From an uncultured Pelagibacteraceae bacterium (GTDB lineage Bacteria > Pseudomonadota > Alphaproteobacteria > Pelagibacterales > Pelagibacteraceae): a DNA stretch of 42,213 nt. The notes beneath the pieces were generated by a model. That model was given only the letters and a program-made list of their open reading frames with translations, did not search any database and had not been told where the DNA came from. Below are positions 1 through 11,874 of this stretch, in pieces. The stretch is taken from the NCBI GenBank assembly GCA_902572695.1, contig CACGGZ010000004.1, positions 1 to 42,213 on the forward strand, written 5' to 3'. Positions within the stretch are counted from its first letter, which is position 1, and each line of letters begins with the position of its first letter. Made by a program: the position numbers and the translations under genes.

Positions 1-1
1 C

Positions 2-172
2 TTAAATTCAAGAGTGCAAATATTAAATAAAGCCCAAGATGAACATAATGATATCAGCATAATTAACGCTGCTGAAATTATTGTTAAGGGCTGGCATAAG
101 GAGGCTTTACCTTTAATTCAACCTAAAAAATCAATAATCTCTAGATTTTTTTCGAGTTTATTTAATAACTAA
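2..172 (+). CDS. C-terminal end of an unidentified protein (cut by window edge)
   Basis: An open frame enters from the left edge and ends at TAA 170-172, giving 56 visible residues. The last 20 or so residues are basic then hydrophobic (ending SRFFSSLFNN) and could form an amphipathic, membrane-binding helix. In many alphaproteobacteria ftsA and ftsZ lie just before lpxC, but the visible tail lacks the usual FtsZ C-terminal peptide, so I do not assign it. It lacks the ATG and most of the gene, so function cannot be judged. It lies on the same strand as lpxC with a gap of about 67 bases. Confidence 0.5.
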   Translation, partial: LNSRVQILNKAQDEHNDISIINAAEIIVKGWHKEALPLIQPKKSIISRFFSSLFNN

Positions 173-239
173 AAAAACTGTTTTTTTTTGTAATATTAGT
201 TGTCTATTAAAGAGTAATTCATTTCTGTATAAAAATTTG

Positions 240-1166
240 ATGATTAACATTTATCAAAAAACACTATGCAAAGAAGTAAATTTCGAGGGAGTTGGACTTC
301 ATTCCGGCAAAATTTCTAAAGTAAGATTATTGCCTGCCGAGGAAGATAAAGGAATTATATTTAAAAGAACTGACTTAAAAGAAAAAAATATTATAAAAGC
401 TTGCTATAAGAATGTTTCATCAACAAACCTATGTACAACTATTAGAAACCAAAATAACACTGAAGTTCAAACTGTTGAACATTTAATTGCAGCCTTCTAT
501 CTTACTGGAATAGATAATGTAATTGTTGAAATTGATAATGTAGAAGTACCAATAATGGATGGATCTTCTAAAGAGTTTATTTCAATTATAAATAAAGTTG
601 GATTAAAAAAACAAAATTCTCAAAGAAAATTTTTAAAAATTAATGAAAAAATAAATTATACTTCGGGTGAAAAATCAATCTCTATAAGCCCAAACGATAA
701 ATGTTTAGAAATTAATTATGAATTGAATTATGATAATAAAGTTATTGGCAAACAAAGAAATGAAGTAATTTTAGACAGTGACAATCTTGAACATATTTAT
801 AATTCTAGAACTTTCTGTTTGTATGAAGATGTTGAAAAAATCAAGAAACAAGGTTTAGCTAAAGGTGGTTCATTAGACAATGCAATAGTTGTCGATAAAG
901 ACAAGGTGATAAATTCAGAGGGATTAAGAAACGAAAAAGAGTTTGTGAACCATAAAATTCTTGATCTTATAGGTGATCTATTCCTATCAGGTTACAGAAT
1001 TCTTGGCAAAGTAGTTTGCGTGCAAGGCGGCCATCAGCTAAACAATAATTTCGTAAAAAAGATTTTAAGTGAAAATAATCAAATAAATAAAAAAGATTAT
1101 ACTAAGATTAAAGAATTTAATAAAAAATACATCATTCAAAACAGAAAACTTGCGATAAACGCTTAA
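240..1166 (+). CDS. lpxC: UDP-3-O-acyl-N-acetylglucosamine deacetylase LpxC
   Basis: This is the cytoplasmic Zn2+ deacetylase that commits UDP-acyl-GlcNAc to lipid A synthesis. The N-terminal VNFEGVGLHSG stretch is typical of the family. Zinc-ligand motifs are visible: the His in VEHLIAAF near residue 80, HKILDLIGD in the C-terminal half, and the conserved GGHQLNN. Length (308 aa) matches LpxC. The ORF track starts at TTG 237, but the adjacent ATG at 240 is the more natural start. Its presence means the cell makes lipid A, so the glycan island downstream may decorate LPS. It is followed on the same strand by bamD, a common alphaproteobacterial neighbourhood. The stretch 173-239 before it is AT-rich, with an A7-CTG-T9 tract and no convincing terminator. 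Confidence 0.96.
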   Translation: MINIYQKTLCKEVNFEGVGLHSGKISKVRLLPAEEDKGIIFKRTDLKEKNIIKACYKNVSSTNLCTTIRNQNNTEVQTVEHLIAAFYLTGIDNVIVEIDNVEVPIMDGSSKEFISIINKVGLKKQNSQRKFLKINEKINYTSGEKSISISPNDKCLEINYELNYDNKVIGKQRNEVILDSDNLEHIYNSRTFCLYEDVEKIKKQGLAKGGSLDNAIVVDKDKVINSEGLRNEKEFVNHKILDLIGDLFLSGYRILGKVVCVQGGHQLNNNFVKKILSENNQINKKDYTKIKEFNKKYIIQNRKLAINA

Positions 1167-1207
1167 TCCTAATTTTACCTAAGTAAAAATATTTGATATT
1201 AAGTATT

Positions 1208-2041
1208 ATGTTTCAAAAAATACTTATAGTTTTTATTTCTGTAATACTTTTGATTTCTTGTGGAGGAAATAAGGAGGCTAAGGTTGAAACTCAAATCAAA
1301 TATGATGAAGTTTATAATGAAGCATTAGCAGCTATAAACAAGGGCGAGTATTTTTTCGCATCAAATAAATTTCAAGAAATTCAATTATTAACAAGTAACA
1401 GAAAAGTTATATCAAAATCTTTGCTATTAAGCGGTTATTGTCTTTACATGATAAATTTTTATTCAGAATCAAAAGAACAACTTAATATGTTTATCAAAAA
1501 ATATCCGTCAAATAAAGATGTTGCATATGCTGAATATTTATTAGCAATGATATCTTATGAAAATATTCTTGATGAAAAAAAAGATGTTAAACCTCTAAAT
1601 GATGCCAAAGAACAAATTGAAAATTATTTAAAAAAATATAAAGAAAATGATTACGCATTAGATCTTAGATTTAAGTTAGATCTGGTTAACAATCAACTCG
1701 CTGCCAAAGAAATGTACCTTGCAAGATACTATATTAAAAAGAAAAAATGGATACCGGCTACAAACAGATTAAAATATGTTGTTGAAAACTATCAAACAAC
1801 TATCTTTATAGAGGAAGCGCTTCATAGACTTGTAGAAGTCTATCACACTCTCGGTCTTAAAGAACAGGCAAATAGAACTGCAAACATATTGGGTTATAAT
1901 TATAATTCTAGCGAATGGTATAAACGTTCTTATCAAGTTCTGAATAAGAATTATAAAATTCCAACTAACGAGGAAATTAAGACAAAAAAAAATGAGGAAG
2001 ATGGTCTAATCAAAAGGACAATTAAAAAAATACTTGGTTAA
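1208..2041 (+). CDS. bamD: Outer membrane assembly lipoprotein BamD (ComL/YfiO)
   Basis: BamD is the essential TPR lipoprotein of the BAM complex that inserts beta-barrel proteins into the outer membrane. A short hydrophobic signal ends in a lipobox LLISC-G, so the mature protein starts at the lipidated Cys near residue 18. The rest is helical repeats: the GEYFFASNKFQEIQ segment, then EALHRLVEVYHTLGL near the C terminus. Length of about 277 aa is usual. The track uses TTG at 1193, but ATG 1208 gives a normal-length signal peptide and I prefer it. The stop codon abuts the ligA ATG with no gap, so the two are probably co-transcribed. In many alphaproteobacteria recN lies between bamD and ligA; it is absent here. 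Confidence 0.92.
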   Translation: MFQKILIVFISVILLISCGGNKEAKVETQIKYDEVYNEALAAINKGEYFFASNKFQEIQLLTSNRKVISKSLLLSGYCLYMINFYSESKEQLNMFIKKYPSNKDVAYAEYLLAMISYENILDEKKDVKPLNDAKEQIENYLKKYKENDYALDLRFKLDLVNNQLAAKEMYLARYYIKKKKWIPATNRLKYVVENYQTTIFIEEALHRLVEVYHTLGLKEQANRTANILGYNYNSSEWYKRSYQVLNKNYKIPTNEEIKTKKNEEDGLIKRTIKKILG

Positions 2042-5775
<3,734 letters not shown>

Positions 5776-5788
<13 letters not shown>

Positions 5789-7824
5789 TTAATTAATTTA
5801 TTTTTTTTTAATCTGTTCCAACCCGGGCTTCTATATTCTTGATTATCCTCAAATGATATATCTTGATCAAAATCAAAATCCTCCATTTTGGATTCTTTAT
5901 GTATCTCATTTTTTTCAATACATTCGTCTGACAACTCATTGACGAACCTCGAGGGTAAACTTTCCATCCAATCTCCATGATAAGCTCTTTTCATCGCAAA
6001 AGATAAAAAAGCTTCTTTCCTTGCTCTTGTTATTCCCACATAAGCAAGTCTTCTCTCCTCTTCTAATGCAAAGTCACCTTTTTCTTCAAGAGACTTTTGA
6101 TGGGGGAATAAACCCTCTTCCCAACCTGGTAAAAAAACAACGTCAAACTCTAAACCTTTTGCAGCGTGCATTGTCATTAGATTAACTTTTTCACCTTCCC
6201 ACTCTTGGTCAATAGATGTTGCGAGAGACACATGTTCTAAGAAGCTTTGTAAATTATCATATTCATTCATTGCTCTAATTAATTCTTTTATATTTTCTAA
6301 TCTATTTTCGTTATTTATATCTTTTTTATTTTTTAAAATAGATGAGTAACCAGATTCGTCTAATATTAATTTTGTTAAATCATAATGCTTCATTTTTTTG
6401 GAGTCGTCCCTCCATTTTTGCAACATATTAATTAATAAATTCAATGCAGATTTTATTTTGGGCTTTAATTGATTAGTCTCTAATAATTTAATTATAGCGT
6501 CTTCTAAACAAATTTTGTCTTTAGCGCATAGCTCGTATAGTTTGTTTATCGTAGTATCTCCTATTCCTCTTTTTGGAACACCAAGCACTCTTTCTAATGC
6601 CAAATCATCATATTTTTGATTTACAATTCTCAAATATGAGATTATGTCCTTTATTTCCGCTCTTTCGTAAAACTTGATTCCTCCTAAAACACGGTAACCA
6701 ATTCCTATTTTTAAAAATCTTTCCTCAAATTCTCTTGTTTGAAATATAGCTCTCACTAAAATACACACATTATTTAGTGAATATTTTTTGTTAATAATAT
6801 TTTCAATTATATCACTTATTCCTTGAGCCTCATCTCTACCAGTTCCATAACAATTTAATTTTACAAGTTCTCCACCTTTACTCTCTGACCAAAGATTCTT
6901 TCCAACTCTATTGCTATTTTTTGAAATTAAACTTGAAGCAGTTTGTAAAATATTTTTTGTTGATCTATAATTTTGTTCAAGTTTAAAAATTTTACAATTG
7001 GGATACATTTTATCAAATGTCAAAAAGTTTTTTATTTCTGCACCTCTCCAACTATAAATTGATTGGTCATCATCTCCTACGCAACAAATATTGCTATTTT
7101 TGTTTACTAAAAGACTTAACCATTTATTTTGAATAAAATTTGTATCTTGAAATTCATCTACCAAAATATATTTGAAATTACTTTGATAAATTCCCCTTAT
7201 ATCATCATTGTTTTCAAACAATTTAACACAATAGAGAATAAGATCACCAAAATCTAAAGAATTTAAATCCTTAATTTTATTTTGATAAATTGTGTAAACT
7301 GATAATATTTTTTTTTCTAAAACAGACAAATTATTTTTTTGAACTTCATTTGGCAAAAGACCTTTATTTTTCCACTTATCTATAAATGATAAAATAAAAT
7401 TTGGTGAAATTTTTTTTGCATCGATATTTTCCGCTTCTAAAATCCTTTTAACCAGTTTCTTCTGATCCTCAGTATCAATTATAGTAAAATTTGATTTAAA
7501 GTTTAAAGCTTCAGCATGTCTCCTTAGAAATTTTACGCTGATAGAGTGAAAGGTGCCTAACCAAGATACAGCACTCTTATCTCCCTTAAGGAAACTCATA
7601 ACTCTATTTTGCATTTCCCTTGCAGCTTTATTAGTGAAGGTTACGCATAGAATTTGATTAGGCCAAGCTTTTTTCTGTTGAATAATATAAGCAAGTTTAG
7701 TTGTAAGCACTCTTGTTTTTCCAGACCCAGCTCCAGCAACTATAAGATTTGGTCCCTCAGTATTAAGAACAGCCTCTTTCTGAGCGTTATTTAAATTATT
7801 TAAAATATTATTATTTGGGTCCAT
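5776..7824 (-). CDS. uvrD: UvrD/PcrA-type SF1A 3'-5' DNA helicase
   Basis: This ATP-dependent helicase serves nucleotide-excision and mismatch repair and removes RecA or stalled complexes. SF1 motifs appear in order: Walker A GAGSGKT (residues 31-37), motif II VDEFQDTN, motif III GDDDQSIYSWRGA, motif IV EQNYRST, motif V MTMHAAKGLEFDVVF, motif VI RRLAYVGITRARK. The N-terminal Q-motif region LNNAQKEAVL is present. Length of 682 aa is a little short, the tail being the usual variable part. It is the first gene of a leftward uvrD-pepP pair. A perfect TATAAT lies 8 bases before the ATG, so the transcript may have almost no leader. Confidence 0.96.
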
Positions 7825-7832
7825 ATTTTAGT

Positions 7833-7838
7833 ATTATA
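7833..7838 (-). promoter_or_regulatory. Candidate -10 box for uvrD
   Basis: On the minus strand a consensus TATAAT ends 8 bases before the uvrD ATG. No good -35 box is seen at 16-18 bases and no Shine-Dalgarno purine stretch fits in the gap. If it is used, the transcript would start within a few bases of the start codon. Confidence 0.45.
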
Positions 7839-7889
7839 TAAATAAAGTTTTTTTGAAGAATTGTGAAGAGTTTAGTTTGAACCTGTCAA

Positions 7890-9278
7890 TTATTTTGGCT
7901 TTGTCATTGATATTGGCTTCATAAGTTTATTGAATTCATTCTCCGTCAAAATTTTATTTTTTACAACTTCCTCTTTCAAAGTTGTATTATTTTTATGTGC
8001 TATTTTTGCTATGTAAGCAGCTTTGTCATAACCAATTTTAGGGGCTAGAGCAGTTACAAGCATCAATGAATTATCTAATAAAAATTTAATCCTTTTTTTG
8101 TCAGCTTTAATTCCCTTTATACAATGAAGCGCAAAAGTTTTTGAGGAGTCAGCCATTATTTCAATTGATTGGAGAATATTATGGATTATTAAAGGTTTAA
8201 AAACATTTAATTCGAAATGCCCATGTGATCCTGCCATCGTAATACCATTATGGTTTCCAATTACTTTAACACAGACCATTGTTACAGCCTCAGACTGAGT
8301 TGGATTAATTTTTCCAGGCATTATAGATGAGCCAGGCTCATTAGCTGGAAGAATCAATTCGCCATAACCAGCTCTTGGACCAGATCCAAGAAATCTAATA
8401 TCATTAGCAATTTTCATTAAACAAACAGCGGCAGTGTTTAATGTACCTGAAAAATTTACAATTGAGTCGTGAGCAGCTAAGGCAGCAAATTTGTTTGAGG
8501 CTACCTTAAATGGTAATTTAGTTATTTTTTTTATTTCATTAACAATTTTTTTGTCAAAATTTTTTTTGGTATTTATTCCAGTTCCAACTGCAGTTCCACC
8601 TTGAGCAAGGTAATAAATCTCGTTAAGAGCTTTTTCAATTCTTTCAATGCATTTTTTTAATTGAGAGTGATAACCTGAGAATTCTTGACCCAAAGTTATC
8701 GGAGTTGCATCTTGCAAATGAGTTCTACCCACTTTCACTATCTTTTTGAATTGTTTGACTTTTTTGAACAGTTCTTTTTCAAGAATTTTCAAAGAGGGAA
8801 GTAATTTGTCTATCGTTTTGATAGCTATCGAAATATGCATGGCTGATGGAAAAACATCATTGGTCGATTGAGATTTATTAACATGGTCATTTGGATGAAT
8901 GGGTTTTTTTAATCCTAATTTTTTACCCATCATTTCATTTGCTCTATTTGCTATTACTTCGTTTACATTCATATTAGTCTGAGTCCCCGAACCAGTCTGC
9001 CAAACTTTAAGCGGAAAATGGCTATCGAGTTTTCCCCTAATAACTTCTTCTGCTGCCCTAATTATATATTTGCTTAACTTTGGATCTAAATCTTTATTTT
9101 TAGAATTTACAATTGCAGCTGCCTTTTTTATGGTTGCGATTGAGTGGATAACTATAGGCCTTACTAAAAAATCTCCAATATTGAAATATTTATTAGATCT
9201 TTCTGTGGAGGCTCCCCAATACTTATCCTCAGGCACCTTTATTTTTCCAATACTGTCAAATTCAATTCTGTATTTCAT
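7890..9278 (-). CDS. fumC: Class II fumarate hydratase FumC
   Basis: FumC is the oxygen-stable, metal-free TCA-cycle enzyme interconverting fumarate and malate. Superfamily motifs are clear: the N-terminal substrate region GSGTQTNMNVNEV, the second conserved region GRTHLQDATPI, and the signature GSSIMPGKINPTQSE. The track starts at GTG 9302, but ATG at 9278 gives MKYRIEFDSIGKIKVP, the normal N-terminus, and 462 aa, the family length. Its promoter region is shared with the divergent mazG-like gene; TATTAT at 9294-9299 on the minus strand is a possible -10. The adjoining uvrD gene lies 65 bases downstream. Confidence 0.96.
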   Translation of the reverse strand: MKYRIEFDSIGKIKVPEDKYWGASTERSNKYFNIGDFLVRPIVIHSIATIKKAAAIVNSKNKDLDPKLSKYIIRAAEEVIRGKLDSHFPLKVWQTGSGTQTNMNVNEVIANRANEMMGKKLGLKKPIHPNDHVNKSQSTNDVFPSAMHISIAIKTIDKLLPSLKILEKELFKKVKQFKKIVKVGRTHLQDATPITLGQEFSGYHSQLKKCIERIEKALNEIYYLAQGGTAVGTGINTKKNFDKKIVNEIKKITKLPFKVASNKFAALAAHDSIVNFSGTLNTAAVCLMKIANDIRFLGSGPRAGYGELILPANEPGSSIMPGKINPTQSEAVTMVCVKVIGNHNGITMAGSHGHFELNVFKPLIIHNILQSIEIMADSSKTFALHCIKGIKADKKRIKFLLDNSLMLVTALAPKIGYDKAAYIAKIAHKNNTTLKEEVVKNKILTENEFNKLMKPISMTKPK

Positions 9279-9342
9279 ATATGAATCATTGATATAATAC
9301 ACTTATATATATTATTTATAAATTTAAAAAGGAGATTAACCA

Positions 9343-9714
9343 ATGAGTAATTTTAATAGTGTTAAAAAGTTCATGCAAACTTTCGGCCAAGAAGTAAAAA
9401 AAAATGCCGAATTTCCAGATGAAAAAATTATTAAACTTAGGTTTGAGCTTATAAAAGAGGAGCTGAACGAACTTAAAGATGCAATTGACAAGAGAGATAT
9501 AAAAGAAGTAGCTGATGCTTTAACTGATATTCTTTACGTAACATACGGTGCTGGCCATGCCTTTGGAATTAATTTAGACAAATGTTTTGAAGAGGTGCAA
9601 AACTCAAATATGAGTAAGCTTGGTAATGACGGTAAACCAATTTATAACGAGTTGGGAAAAGTCATGAAAGGACCTAACTATTTTGAACCAAACCTAAAAA
9701 AATTTGTAGCATGA
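9343..9714 (+). CDS. MazG-like nucleoside triphosphate pyrophosphohydrolase
   Basis: A small all-alpha NTP-PPase or phosphoribosyl-ATP pyrophosphatase-like protein of 123 aa. The Mg2+-binding pattern of the superfamily is visible: EELNEL near residue 45 followed by EVADALTDILYV near residue 70. Related proteins hydrolyse NTPs or dNTPs to NMP plus PPi and may clean up damaged nucleotides or alter (p)ppGpp pools; the substrate cannot be read from the sequence. A strong AAAGGAG ribosome site precedes the ATG, unusual in this window where many genes lack one. It diverges from fumC and its stop overlaps the start of a 26-codon membrane peptide ORF (ATGA). Confidence 0.8.
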   Translation: MSNFNSVKKFMQTFGQEVKKNAEFPDEKIIKLRFELIKEELNELKDAIDKRDIKEVADALTDILYVTYGAGHAFGINLDKCFEEVQNSNMSKLGNDGKPIYNELGKVMKGPNYFEPNLKKFVA

Positions 9715-9791
9715 ATGATACTTTTTTTTGGTTATTAATGGGATTAGCTCTTGGACTATCTTTTTATCTGATAGATAAATATATATTTTAA
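9711..9791 (+). CDS. 26-aa putative single-pass membrane peptide
   Basis: This ORF is too short for the ORF track. ATG overlaps the mazG-like stop codon as ATGA, the usual sign of translational coupling. The peptide begins MNDTFFWLL and is a single hydrophobic helix (WLLMGLALGLSFYLI) with a charged DKY tail. No family is recognised. The coupling and the clean transmembrane pattern support a real gene, but it is tiny and AT-rich DNA often yields hydrophobic frames. It would be made in step with the MazG-like enzyme. Confidence 0.45.
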   Translation: MNDTFFWLLMGLALGLSFYLIDKYIF

Positions 9792-9799
9792 AATTTTAA

Positions 9800-9824
9800 G
9801 GGGCGTTCTGTTGCCAGGTGCCCC
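9800..9824 (-). terminator. GC-rich stem-loop, exact copy of the ssrA 3' hairpin
   Basis: On the minus strand this reads as a GGGGC/GCCCC stem around an inner CUG-GCAA-CAG hairpin with a GNRA loop. It lies 18 bases after the stop of the 19-codon ORF and is preceded by an extra GGGG. The same 25 bases recur at 10507-10531 as the end of the tmRNA coding piece. The following bases are TTAAAATTTT, so the U tract is imperfect; it may act as a terminator or as a stabilising 3' end. Confidence 0.55.
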
Positions 9825-9841
9825 TGGACCCCGATCTTATT

Positions 9842-9901
9842 CTAACCAAGGAAATGTAATACTACTCCTATTACCATTACTCCAATTATTACTGCTTCCA
9901 T
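9842..9901 (-). CDS. 19-aa putative membrane peptide
   Basis: This minus-strand micro-ORF starts ATG at 9901 after a strong AAAGGAG ribosome site with ideal spacing. It encodes MEAVIIGVMVIGVVLHFLG, essentially one glycine-zipper-like hydrophobic helix. TATACT at 9935-9940 on the minus strand could be its -10 box. A GC-rich stem-loop follows 18 bases after the stop, so promoter, RBS, ORF and 3' hairpin form a complete small transcription unit. No family is recognised. Confidence 0.5.
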   Translation of the reverse strand: MEAVIIGVMVIGVVLHFLG

Positions 9902-10008
9902 TTTGTCTCCTTTCACTTTTTAACGTGATTCGTTAGTATACATTATTGTTATATATTTATGAATTTAGATTATTTTAAATTAACAGTTATTCGACACAAA
10001 ATACTAAT

Positions 10009-10131
10009 TTAAAACCCCATATTTGACCAATTATCTTTTCTTTTGAATCTTTTAAGTTCATCTTTCGATGCAGGTCTTAATAAATAAAAAGCCAAAAATA
10101 ATACTACTATAAGTGAAAGAAAAAATTCCAT
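10009..10131 (-). CDS. 40-aa putative single-pass membrane protein
   Basis: The minus-strand ORF starts MEFFLSLIVVLFLAFYLL, a 17-residue transmembrane helix. A basic cytoplasmic tail follows (RPASKDELKRFKRKDNW), fitting the positive-inside rule with the N terminus outside. No strong Shine-Dalgarno is seen. No family is recognised. The charged amphipathic tail after a clean TM segment is more gene-like than random AT-rich sequence. It belongs to the cluster of small leftward genes beside ssrA. Confidence 0.45.
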   Translation of the reverse strand: MEFFLSLIVVLFLAFYLLRPASKDELKRFKRKDNWSNMGF

Positions 10132-10186
10132 TAATACAAATTATAAAATACTGTTGTTAAATCAATGCGTCCTAATAAACATTTTT

Positions 10187-10212
10187 AAGGGCGCTCTGTC
10201 TTAGTCGCCCTT
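10187..10212 (-). terminator. Stem-loop after the 68-aa secreted protein gene
   Basis: A perfect 7-bp stem AAGGGCG/CGCCCTT with a 12-base loop lies 15 bases beyond the stop codon of the leftward gene ending at 10228. The descending arm, CAGAGCGCCC, resembles CAGAACGCCCC of the two neighbouring hairpins. The following bases are AAAAAT rather than a U tract, so termination strength is uncertain. Confidence 0.5.
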
Positions 10213-10227
10213 AATCATTTATCTTTA

Positions 10228-10434
10228 TTAACTTTTAAAAAGATCAAGAGCTTTATTTAGAAGCTCTTCAGATTTTCCATGATCTCCATTCGAATGAGCT
10301 TTCATTCCAGCATCATGAAGTTTTTGAGCTTGTTCAATTTTTGATTTAACTTTTCCAGCCATCATCGGACAAGAACCTGCAAAAGCAGAAGATGAAAATA
10401 CAACTAAAGTTAAAACTAATAAAATATTTTTCAT
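10228..10434 (-). CDS. Small secreted (periplasmic) protein of unknown function
   Basis: A 68-aa protein with a textbook Sec signal: KN, hydrophobic LLVLTLVVFSSS, and cleavage site AFA-G near residue 19. The mature part of about 49 aa starts GSCPMM and is a charged helical hairpin rich in Lys, Glu and His (KIEQAQKLHDAGMKAHSNGDHGKSEELLNKALDLF), like one TPR-type repeat. The single Cys followed by Pro-Met-Met, with two His nearby, could bind metal or form a mixed disulfide; this is inference. AAAGGA precedes the ATG. A stem-loop follows the stop. No named family is recognised. Confidence 0.75.
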   Translation of the reverse strand: MKNILLVLTLVVFSSSAFAGSCPMMAGKVKSKIEQAQKLHDAGMKAHSNGDHGKSEELLNKALDLFKS

Positions 10435-10505
10435 ATTTAATCCTTTCGTTTAAGTATTAAAATAATTAAAAACTGAATTAAATCACTGCGGTCTTTTAGC
10501 TAAAA

Positions 10506-10738
10506 GGGGGCGTTCTGTTGCCAGGTGCCCCGAACCCCGTTTGCTAAATTAACAAAGTTAATTAAGCAGCAAGAGCAAATTTATCATTTGCATTTATAAT
10601 TAGCCCGTTACGTCGGAACTATCTCGAACGAAAGAATAACTTTTAGACATCCGTCGAGCCTAATTCACCCCCGTAAATATTATGGTGGAGGTGGTGGGTA
10701 CTGCCCCCACGTCCGCAATGTTTATTACGAAATTCGTT
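10506..10738 (-). ncRNA. ssrA: Transfer-messenger RNA, circularly permuted two-piece type
   Basis: tmRNA with SmpB rescues stalled ribosomes and tags the nascent chain. On the minus strand the acceptor piece comes first: a T-arm stem GTGGG/CCCAC, the 3' acceptor strand CACCTCC and ACCA, ending at 10683. After a 10-base spacer (10673-10682) the coding piece starts GGGGGTG at 10672. This pairs with CACCTCC over 7 bp (one G-U) to rebuild the acceptor stem, followed by the D-like region AATTAGGCTCGACGG. The tag frame and a GC-rich terminal hairpin complete it. The permuted order is the alphaproteobacterial form. The T-loop reads GGCAGTA instead of the canonical TTCRANY. Outer ends are estimates: the 5' end from the promoter, the 3' end from the hairpin. 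Confidence 0.93.
10562..10591 (-). other. tmRNA proteolysis-tag reading frame (ANDKFALAA)
   Basis: Inside the tmRNA coding piece, a GCA resume codon begins a 9-codon frame reading ANDKFALAA and ending in TAA. With the alanine carried by tmRNA the added tag would be AANDKFALAA. The AND start and the LAA end are the hallmarks of SsrA tags recognised by SspB and ClpXP-type proteases. Confidence 0.92.
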
Positions 10739-10742
10739 TATC

Positions 10743-10770
10743 GTTATAGTTAGCAAGCTAACACAAGCAA
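10743..10770 (-). promoter_or_regulatory. Candidate ssrA promoter with an internal 14-bp inverted repeat
   Basis: On the minus strand, TATAAC (10743-10748) follows TTGCTT (10765-10770) with a 16-base spacer, placing a start near 10736, just ahead of the tmRNA acceptor piece. The spacer contains the perfect inverted repeat GTTAGC-TT-GCTAAC (10749-10762) directly against the -10 box. It could be an operator or a chance palindrome. Confidence 0.5.
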
Positions 10771-10848
10771 TATATATCAATTAATTTTAAAAAAAATAAA
10801 AACTTATGTTTGCTTATTAAAAATTGTGATATTACAGCTTAATTAGAT

Positions 10849-11871
10849 ATGTCTAAATTTTCTTATTATGTAGAAATGTATCGTAAAACTCGGATACTCA
10901 AGAATATTCCGAGAATATGGAATTATGTAAAGTATCGAACATTACCCAGAAAATCAAAAATGTTAATTGATAGATACTCTCCTCAGATAGCAAGTATTAT
11001 TTTAACAAAAAGGTGTAATCTAACCTGCTCTTTTTGCTCTGTTGGAAATTCTTTAAATCAAAAAAACTGGAGGGAATCCGAAGCAACTTTAGAAAAAGTT
11101 AAGAGAATTTTTAGAAATCCACTTTTTTCTAAAGCACTTGGAGTTGATCTTTTAGGCGGAGAACCAATGCTTAATAAAGATATCATTCCAATAATAAAAT
11201 GGCTTTCTAACAGAGGTCACTTAATTAATATGAATACTAACGGTCTGAGACTGGATAAAAATATTAATGAATTGAAGGAAGCTGGAATTTCCCGAATAAG
11301 CATTTCGCTTTATGAAGATAATGAAAAATATTTAAATGAAAATCTAGAAAAAATTAATAAAATATTTCCCGTTCATACTAGTATTGTGTTAGCTAAAAAA
11401 GATCTAGAAAACAATCAAGAAAAAATTTTACAAAAAACAACTTTTTTAAAAAAGACAGGTTGCAGAAGTTTGAATGTGATGATTTATAGACCTCAAGGTT
11501 TAAACCCTAATCCAGATGAAATTGTAAGAGAAGATCTTCCTTCTTATATTCAGTTTAAGAAATTAATGGAAAAAAATTTACCAGGATTTGTTAATTGGCC
11601 TGCTGCAATACAAACAAAAAAAATTAAAAAGAGATGTCCGCAAATCTGGCAGAGAATATCTGTAACAATGAAAGGAAACATGGAAATTTGTTGTGGGACA
11701 GAGGAAATTTTGTCTGGACCTAACAGCAATTTCTTTGATTGTGAGGATAAACCTGATGTATTATTTAATCATCCAACCTTAGTTAATTTAAGAGAACAGT
11801 TATTAGATGAAAACGCGGAACCACCAGACATGTGCAAAACTTGCAATTTAATTGGAGACCCTGGATGGTAA
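10849..11871 (+). CDS. Radical SAM protein with C-terminal SPASM-like cysteines
   Basis: The radical SAM 4Fe-4S motif CNLTCSFC (Cys56, 60, 63) is followed by the GGEP motif (LLGGEPML) and a TNG strand. The C-terminus carries ICCGTEE and CKTCNLIGDPGW, cysteines of the kind that bind auxiliary clusters in SPASM or twitch domains. The enzyme would cleave SAM to a 5'-deoxyadenosyl radical; the substrate is unknown. The basic N-terminal 40 residues, rich in Arg, Lys and aromatics, precede the barrel. It is the first gene of the accessory region beside ssrA. It converges with the fkbM-family gene with a gap of only 3 bases. Related proteins are common in surface-polysaccharide loci. Confidence 0.82.
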   Translation: MSKFSYYVEMYRKTRILKNIPRIWNYVKYRTLPRKSKMLIDRYSPQIASIILTKRCNLTCSFCSVGNSLNQKNWRESEATLEKVKRIFRNPLFSKALGVDLLGGEPMLNKDIIPIIKWLSNRGHLINMNTNGLRLDKNINELKEAGISRISISLYEDNEKYLNENLEKINKIFPVHTSIVLAKKDLENNQEKILQKTTFLKKTGCRSLNVMIYRPQGLNPNPDEIVREDLPSYIQFKKLMEKNLPGFVNWPAAIQTKKIKKRCPQIWQRISVTMKGNMEICCGTEEILSGPNSNFFDCEDKPDVLFNHPTLVNLREQLLDENAEPPDMCKTCNLIGDPGW

Positions 11872-11874
11872 TTA

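Noticed and set aside
172-192. A terminator formed by A7-CTG-T9 before lpxC
   Set aside because: The stem would be only A-U pairs around a 3-base loop, too weak to claim.
9800-9835. A second, degenerate tmRNA coding piece
   Set aside because: Only the terminal hairpin and a GGGG box match; no tag frame or acceptor strand is present nearby.
10506-10848. An attachment site for an integrative element at ssrA
   Set aside because: No integrase gene and no repeat of the tmRNA end was seen at the far side of the island near thyX.
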